A stretch of 64,000 nucleotides of DNA. Origin: Ancylobacter sp. SL191 (GTDB lineage: Bacteria; Pseudomonadota; Alphaproteobacteria; Rhizobiales; Xanthobacteraceae). The translations under genes were made by a program, and so were the position numbers. The DNA is taken from contig NZ_CP113056.1 of the NCBI RefSeq assembly GCF_026625645.1, positions 2,455,001 to 2,519,000 on the forward strand. Reading direction: 5' to 3'. The notes under the pieces were generated by a model. The model ran no database searches. It was not told the DNA's origin and saw nothing but the letters and a program-made list of their open reading frames with translations. Below, piece by piece: positions 60,242 through 64,000 of the stretch (within the stretch, counting starts at the first letter, position 1; each line of letters starts with the position of its first letter).

Positions 60242-60297
60242 GTCGCAGTTTTCAAGGCAGGCCGCGCAGCGGCCGGGTAACAGGGCAGGGGACACGC

Positions 60298-61122
60298 ATG
60301 ACGCCGACCGATCTCGATCGCGCCACCGTTGAGGAAGCCTATGCCCGCTGGGCGCCGGTTTATGACGTGGTGTTCGGCGCGGTGTTCGAGCCCGGCCGCA
60401 AGGTGGCGATGAAGGCGGCGGAACGGATCGGCGGGCGCATCCTCGACTTCGGCGTCGGCACCGGCTTCGCGCTGCCCGCCTATAAGCGCAGCAACCGCAT
60501 CGTCGGCATCGATATCTCCGAGCCCATGCTGCAGAAGGCCCGCGAGAAGGTGGAGAAGGAAAACCTCTCCCATGTCGAGGGCCTGTGCCTGATGGACGGC
60601 GCGCATATGGGCTTTGCCGATGCGAGCTTCGACGTGGTGATCGCGCAGTTCGTCATCACCGTTGTGCCGCACCCGGAGGAGACGCTGGACGAAATGGCCC
60701 GCGTGCTGAAGCCCGGCGGCGAGATCATCCTGGTCAACCATCTCGGCGCCGAGGACGGCCCGCGCGCCGTGTTCGAACGCTGGTTCGCCCGCAAGGCCCG
60801 CAAGCTCGGCTGGCGCCCGGAATTCCAGTTCCGCCGCCTGCGCAACTGGGCGCTGGCCAATGGCACCGTTGACCTCCCCATCCCCCGCGACGTCGCGCTC
60901 GGCATGTACACCATGGTGCGCTTCCGCAAGCGCACGGCAGCCGAGATCGCCGCGGCGGGCGCCGATGAGCCGGAACTGGTGGCGCTGGCGGGGGTGACGG
61001 CGGCCTCGGCCGGAAACCTCAAAACACCACGCTCGTCCGCAGCCCGATCACCGTCGCGTTGCGCAGGGGTTCGGTCGGGGCGGTGCTGTCCGGCTGGGGG
61101 ACGTTGCCGCCGGGGTGGATGA
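60298..61122 (+). CDS. SAM-dependent methyltransferase (PmtA-like), with a run-on C-terminus
   Basis: 274 residues from the ATG at 60298. The SAM site is ILDFGVGTGFALPAY, followed by VGIDISEPMLQKA and VLKPGGEIILVNHL; VYDVVFGAVFEPGRK near the N-terminus is typical of phosphatidylethanolamine N-methyltransferase PmtA and relatives. PmtA proteins are about 205 residues, so the last 40-60 residues look like run-on. From about residue 241 the frame crosses the minus-strand oprB remnant, giving a Ser/Arg/Cys-rich tail. It methylates a membrane lipid head group or a related substrate. Confidence 0.82.
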   Translation: MTPTDLDRATVEEAYARWAPVYDVVFGAVFEPGRKVAMKAAERIGGRILDFGVGTGFALPAYKRSNRIVGIDISEPMLQKAREKVEKENLSHVEGLCLMDGAHMGFADASFDVVIAQFVITVVPHPEETLDEMARVLKPGGEIILVNHLGAEDGPRAVFERWFARKARKLGWRPEFQFRRLRNWALANGTVDLPIPRDVALGMYTMVRFRKRTAAEIAAAGADEPELVALAGVTAASAGNLKTPRSSAARSPSRCAGVRSGRCCPAGGRCRRGG

Positions 61123-61204
61123 TGTACTGCATGAAGGGCTGCACGCTGAGCCAGGGCGTCACCGCCGCCTGATAGGTGACTTCCAGCACCGCCTCATAAT
61201 CCAT
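61019..61204 (-). pseudogene. Remnant of an OprB-type carbohydrate porin (3' end only)
   Basis: The last 60 or so codons read YEAVLEVTYQAAVTPWLSVQ, then FMQYIIHPGGNVPQ and NATVIGLRTSVVF ending in a Phe, which is the C-terminal beta-strand pattern of OprB porins. Everything upstream is missing: the frame continues into the glutathione transferase gene region with no homology. The remnant is antisense to the end of the methyltransferase ORF, so a deletion removed most of the porin and perhaps the methyltransferase stop. Confidence 0.7.
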
Positions 61205-61230
61205 TACCGGGGCTGCCGCGCCCGGCCTCC

Positions 61231-62199
61231 TCACAGCCAGCCCATATCCGGTCCCACCGGCACGATGCCGGTCGGGTTGATGGTGGCGTGGCTCTCGTAA
61301 TAGTGCCGCTTGATGTGGGTGAAATCGACCGTGCCGGCGACGCCGTCGCGGTGGTAGAGCGCGCGCACGAAGCGTTTCAGGTTGGGGTAATCGACGATCC
61401 GGCGGATGTTGCACTTGAAATGGCCGACATAGACCGGGTCGAAGCGGATCAGCGTGGTGAAGAGGCGGATATCGGCCTCGGTCAGCACCTCGCCCATCAG
61501 CCAGGACTGGCCCTCCAGCCGCGCATTCAGCTCGTCCAGCAGGACGAACAGGGCGGCGACGGCTTCCTCATAGGCGTCCTGCGCGGTGGCGAAGCCGGCC
61601 TTGTAGACGCCGTTATTCACCGCGTCATAGATGCGGGCGTTGAGCGCGTCGATCGCCTCGGCGAGCGCGGCCGGGTAGTAATCGTGCCGGTCGTCCGTGA
61701 AGGCGTCGAAGGCACTGTTGAGCATGCGGATGATCTCCGCCGACTCGTTGCTGACGATGGTGCCGCGCATGCGGTCCCACAGCACGGGCACGGTGACGCG
61801 GCCGGAAAAGGCGGGGTCGGCGGCGCGGTAGACCTCATAGAGCCGCTGCGCGCCGAGCACGGAATCCGTCGTCGCGGCCGGCGTGCGGCGCGCGGCATGG
61901 TCGGCGAAGACCCAGCCCTCATGCCCCATATGGGGATCGACCACGCTGACGGAGATGACGCTTTCCAGCTTCTTCAGCGCGCGCAGGATGAGGGTGCGGT
62001 GCGCCCAGGGGCAGGCGAGCGAGACATAAAGGTGGTAGCGCCCGGCCTCCGCCGGAAAGCCGCCCTCGCCGGATGGGCCGGGGGCGCCGTCCGGCGTCAC
62101 CCAGTTGCGGAAGCGCGTGGTGGTGCGCACGAAGCGCCCGCCGGTGCTCGAGGTATCGTACCATTTGTCGACCCATTGGCCGTCGACCAGCAGTCCCAT
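61231..62199 (-). CDS. Glutathione S-transferase, glutathionyl-hydroquinone reductase type
   Basis: 322 residues from the ATG at 62199, preceded by GGGAGGACGCG. The active-site Cys is in SLACPWAHRTLILRALK; SNESAEIIRMLNSAF and LMGEVLTEADIRLFTTLIRF are typical of the YqjG/EcGHR class, as is VGPDMGW at the end. These enzymes reduce glutathionyl-hydroquinones using a second glutathione. Length and motifs fit well. Confidence 0.9.
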   Translation of the reverse strand: MGLLVDGQWVDKWYDTSSTGGRFVRTTTRFRNWVTPDGAPGPSGEGGFPAEAGRYHLYVSLACPWAHRTLILRALKKLESVISVSVVDPHMGHEGWVFADHAARRTPAATTDSVLGAQRLYEVYRAADPAFSGRVTVPVLWDRMRGTIVSNESAEIIRMLNSAFDAFTDDRHDYYPAALAEAIDALNARIYDAVNNGVYKAGFATAQDAYEEAVAALFVLLDELNARLEGQSWLMGEVLTEADIRLFTTLIRFDPVYVGHFKCNIRRIVDYPNLKRFVRALYHRDGVAGTVDFTHIKRHYYESHATINPTGIVPVGPDMGWL

Positions 62200-62308
62200 C
62201 GCGTCCTCCCTGTTAGGCTCAACGTAGCGCGCGGGACAGCCGGTGACAGGCAAAAGCGTGTGCGTTGGCGCGGGGGCGCCTTTGCAGGCCTGCCTCAGCA
62301 GCTCTGCC

Positions 62309-62845
62309 TCAGCCGGGCGGCAGGCGCTTGTAATAGATCAGGGTGCCGGTGAGGCCGCCATGGGGCTTCAGCGCATAGTCGGGGATCTCGCCGGAGAACA
62401 CGAATCCTTGCTTCTCATAGAGCCCGGCCGCGCCTTCCTCGCTCGCGGTGTCCAGAACCAGCAGGCTGCGCCCGGCGGCGATGGCGTGGCGCTCGGCCTC
62501 GCTCAGCAGCGCGCGGGCAAGGCCCCGGCCGCGATGGGCGCGGGCGGTCATCATCTTGGCGATCTCGGCGCGGTGCGGCTGGTTCTCCGGCAGGCCGAGC
62601 ACGAGGGTCACGGTGGCGGCGAGTTCGCCTTCGACGAAGGCGCCGAGGATGATGAGCTCGCCCTTTGCTGCCCGCTCCAGCCCCGCCTGCCAGAAGGCCA
62701 GCGCGCGGGCGGGATCGAGCGGGTGCATGAAGCTGACGGAGCCGCCGGAGGCGACGGTCTCGACCAGCAGTCCGGCAAGGGCGGGCGCGTCGGCGGTGGC
62801 GAGCGGGCGGATGAACGGGGCAGGGGGTGGGGAACGGGTCGGCAT
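62309..62845 (-). CDS. GNAT-family N-acetyltransferase
   Basis: 178 residues. The acetyl-CoA loop is ARAHRGRGLARALL, preceded by AEIAKMMT and followed by LLVLDTASEEGAAGLYEKQG and FVFSGEIPDYAL. It lies 20 bases downstream of the XRE-cupin gene in the same orientation and may be controlled by it. Substrate unknown. Confidence 0.87.
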   Translation of the reverse strand: MPTRSPPPAPFIRPLATADAPALAGLLVETVASGGSVSFMHPLDPARALAFWQAGLERAAKGELIILGAFVEGELAATVTLVLGLPENQPHRAEIAKMMTARAHRGRGLARALLSEAERHAIAAGRSLLVLDTASEEGAAGLYEKQGFVFSGEIPDYALKPHGGLTGTLIYYKRLPPG

Positions 62846-62865
62846 CGGTCAGGTCTCGGGCAGGC

Positions 62866-63429
62866 TCACAGGCGGGTCAGGGTGACGATGTAACGGCAGG
62901 GGGCGCCGCTCTCATTGGCGAAGGTGACGTCCGCCGGCGGGCCGAAGCCGAGGCAGTCGCCGGCACCCAGCACATGGCGGTCGCTCCCCTCGGTGAGGGT
63001 GAGCGTGCCCGCGCGCACCTGCAGGATCTGGCGGATATGGCCATAGGAGGCGGCCGGCAGCGTGACGCGCGCGCCGGGAGGCAGCTCGACCTCGACCATC
63101 TCGACGGGATGATCCGGCCGGGCGAAGATCTGCCGGCGCGTATAGCCGGTCTCGGGATCGCGCCAGAGCGGCTGATCGGCGGCCCGCGACAGTCGCTCGC
63201 CGCCCTCCGCCCGCAGCAGAAGACCCGCGAGGGTAAGATCGAAGGCGGCGGCGAGGCGCACCAGCGTCGCGGCGGTGGGGCTCATTTCCTCGCGCTCGAT
63301 CTTGCTGATCGTGGCTTTCCCGACGCCGGAACGGGCGGCAAGATCGGCCAGCGACCAGCCTCGCGTCTCGCGTTCGAGGCGCAGGCGACGGGCAAGGCGG
63401 CGGGTGGTGTCGTCCATTAAAAGAGACAT
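62866..63429 (-). CDS. XRE-cupin transcriptional regulator
   Basis: 187 residues from the ATG at 63429 (AAGAG four bases upstream); an ATG at 63417 would drop four residues. The HTH covers about 10-70 (RLRLERETRGWSLADLAARS, KATISKIEREEMSPTAATL) and a cupin about 110-185 (VELPPGARVTLPAA, GHIRQILQVRAGTLTLTEG, LGAGDCLGFG). It precedes a GNAT gene on the same strand, an arrangement in which the acetyltransferase is often the target. The start codon is inside a small inverted repeat, suggesting self-repression. Confidence 0.85.
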   Translation of the reverse strand: MSLLMDDTTRRLARRLRLERETRGWSLADLAARSGVGKATISKIEREEMSPTAATLVRLAAAFDLTLAGLLLRAEGGERLSRAADQPLWRDPETGYTRRQIFARPDHPVEMVEVELPPGARVTLPAASYGHIRQILQVRAGTLTLTEGSDRHVLGAGDCLGFGPPADVTFANESGAPCRYIVTLTRL

Positions 63430-63438
63430 AAATCTCTT
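63421..63438. promoter_or_regulatory. Inverted repeat over the start of the XRE-cupin regulator
   Basis: AAGAGA-CATAAA-TCTCTT, perfect 6-bp arms, covering the start codon and ribosome site of the gene; just upstream on the minus strand a TATTATAAG stretch could be a -10 element. Confidence 0.45.
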
Positions 63439-63726
63439 ATAATAGACAGGCAAGCTCTCGGCAACGGGCCTCCGACGCCCCGTTCTCCCCTTCACCCCAC
63501 GCCATGCCGCTTCACCTTGCGTTCCCCCTGTGCTATCCGGGCGCCCTTCATGGGGATGGACATGTTCCGGTTGCCGGCCCAGCGACGACGAGACGAGCGG
63601 ACCCGCCGCGCCTTTGCGCGCGCGTTCCCGTTTGCCTGCGCCCGCCCGCGGCCGTGATGCACGTCTCGTGATCAACGCCTGCCGCGCTCGGGCGAGCCTG
63701 CCGACCCTTGAGCGCCGAGTGGCCCC
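63439..63726. other. Gap between divergent regulator and acetyltransferase genes
   Basis: 288 bases. Holds the promoters of the two divergent genes. A 66-codon plus-strand ORF at 63530-63730 is Arg- and Pro-rich and was not accepted. No repeat or RNA recognised. Confidence 0.4.
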
Positions 63727-64000
63727 ATGACCGATCTGTCCGTTTCGCTGTTTCCCGAAAATCCCGCCGACGATGCCGCCATTGACCGGCTGGTCGCACG
63801 CACCTTCGGCCCTGGCCGTTTCGCGCGCACGGCCTATCGGCTGCGCGAGGGAAACCCGCATCGGCGCGATCTCTCTTTCACCGCCTATATCGGCACCATG
63901 CTGGTCGGCTCGGTGCGGCTGACGCCGATCACCATCGGGACGACGCCGGCGCTGCTGCTCGGCCCGCTCACCGTCGAGCCGCCCTTCCGCTCGCACGGCA
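63727..64000 (+). CDS. GNAT-family N-acetyltransferase, YhbS-like (3' end missing)
   Basis: 91 codons before the window ends. It begins TDLSVSLFPENPADDAAID and continues ARTFGPGRFARTAYRLREGN, FTAYIGTMLVGSVRLTPI and LLGPLTVEPPFRSHG. The last segment is the start of the acetyl-CoA-binding region of YhbS-like acetyltransferases. Substrate unknown. Confidence 0.8.
   Translation, partial: MTDLSVSLFPENPADDAAIDRLVARTFGPGRFARTAYRLREGNPHRRDLSFTAYIGTMLVGSVRLTPITIGTTPALLLGPLTVEPPFRSHG

Noticed and set aside
61019..61414. A 131-codon minus-strand gene
   Set aside because: Only its last 60 codons resemble a porin; the first part is an out-of-frame shadow of the glutathione transferase gene.
63530..63730. 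A 66-codon plus-strand ORF upstream of the last gene
   Set aside because: Arg/Pro-rich product, no ribosome site, overlaps the start of the acetyltransferase gene.
1..64000. CRISPR array, prophage or integrative element
   Set aside because: No regularly spaced direct repeats, no integrase or phage structural genes and no tRNA-adjacent attachment duplication were seen; the tRNA-Met gene is intact with ordinary neighbours.

Overview
The window looks like a chromosomal segment of a high-GC alphaproteobacterium. An elongator tRNA-Met of the alphaproteobacterial type, a sciP (DUF1153) cell-cycle regulator gene beside mnmA, and dense G/C-ending codons point to Hyphomicrobiales. My best guess is a Xanthobacteraceae-like genus; that is an inference, and no rRNA is present. 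No complete insertion sequence, prophage or CRISPR array was seen.

Layout. 1-3.3 kb: the end of a polyamine ABC transporter (PotI- and PotF-like) and an amidase. 3.4-7.5 kb: tRNA-Met and housekeeping or hypothetical genes (Nudix, metallophosphoesterase, membrane-anchored hypothetical, FMN hydroxyacid oxidase, PPOX-fold protein). 7.5-15.1 kb: C-P lyase genes, with phnF divergent from phnGHIJKLMN and a palindromic operator between them. phnJ is extended in frame by a palindromic repeat. 15.1-38.5 kb: a catabolic and transport island. It has an eight-gene operon (two cupins, nitrilase-fold hydrolase, CoxG-like protein, cyclase, carboxymuconolactone-decarboxylase-like protein, Rieske oxygenase and reductase) divergent from an XRE-cupin regulator. 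It also has a molybdenum hydroxylase operon with two large subunits sharing one FAD and one Fe-S subunit. These are followed by a Liv-type ABC transporter, a Bmp/Nup-type ABC transporter whose ATPase gene is frameshifted, and an isochorismatase-fold hydrolase. A short TTGA-N5-TCAA-like inverted repeat recurs in the main promoter regions, so this is probably one regulon for an unidentified, probably nitrogen-containing ring compound.

38.6-50.8 kb: ten genes on the minus strand resembling hydroxyproline catabolism (two proline racemase/hydroxyproline epimerase homologues, a DHDPS-family deaminase-like protein, two aldehyde dehydrogenases, a GMC oxidoreductase and a polar amino acid ABC transporter). 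The first gene in transcription order encodes a 631-residue protein joining a MerR HTH, an XRE HTH, a cupin and a full-length proline-racemase-like domain that lacks the second catalytic cysteine. I read it as a sensor-regulator built from the pathway enzyme, and it is the best candidate here for an undescribed system. 51.0-57.5 kb: urtABCDE plus an acetamidase/formamidase. 57.9-64 kb: an orphan transposase-OrfA-like HTH gene, sciP, mnmA, a methyltransferase running into an oprB porin remnant, a glutathione transferase, a GNAT enzyme, an XRE-cupin regulator and the start of another GNAT gene.

All calls come from reading the sequence; no database search was run.
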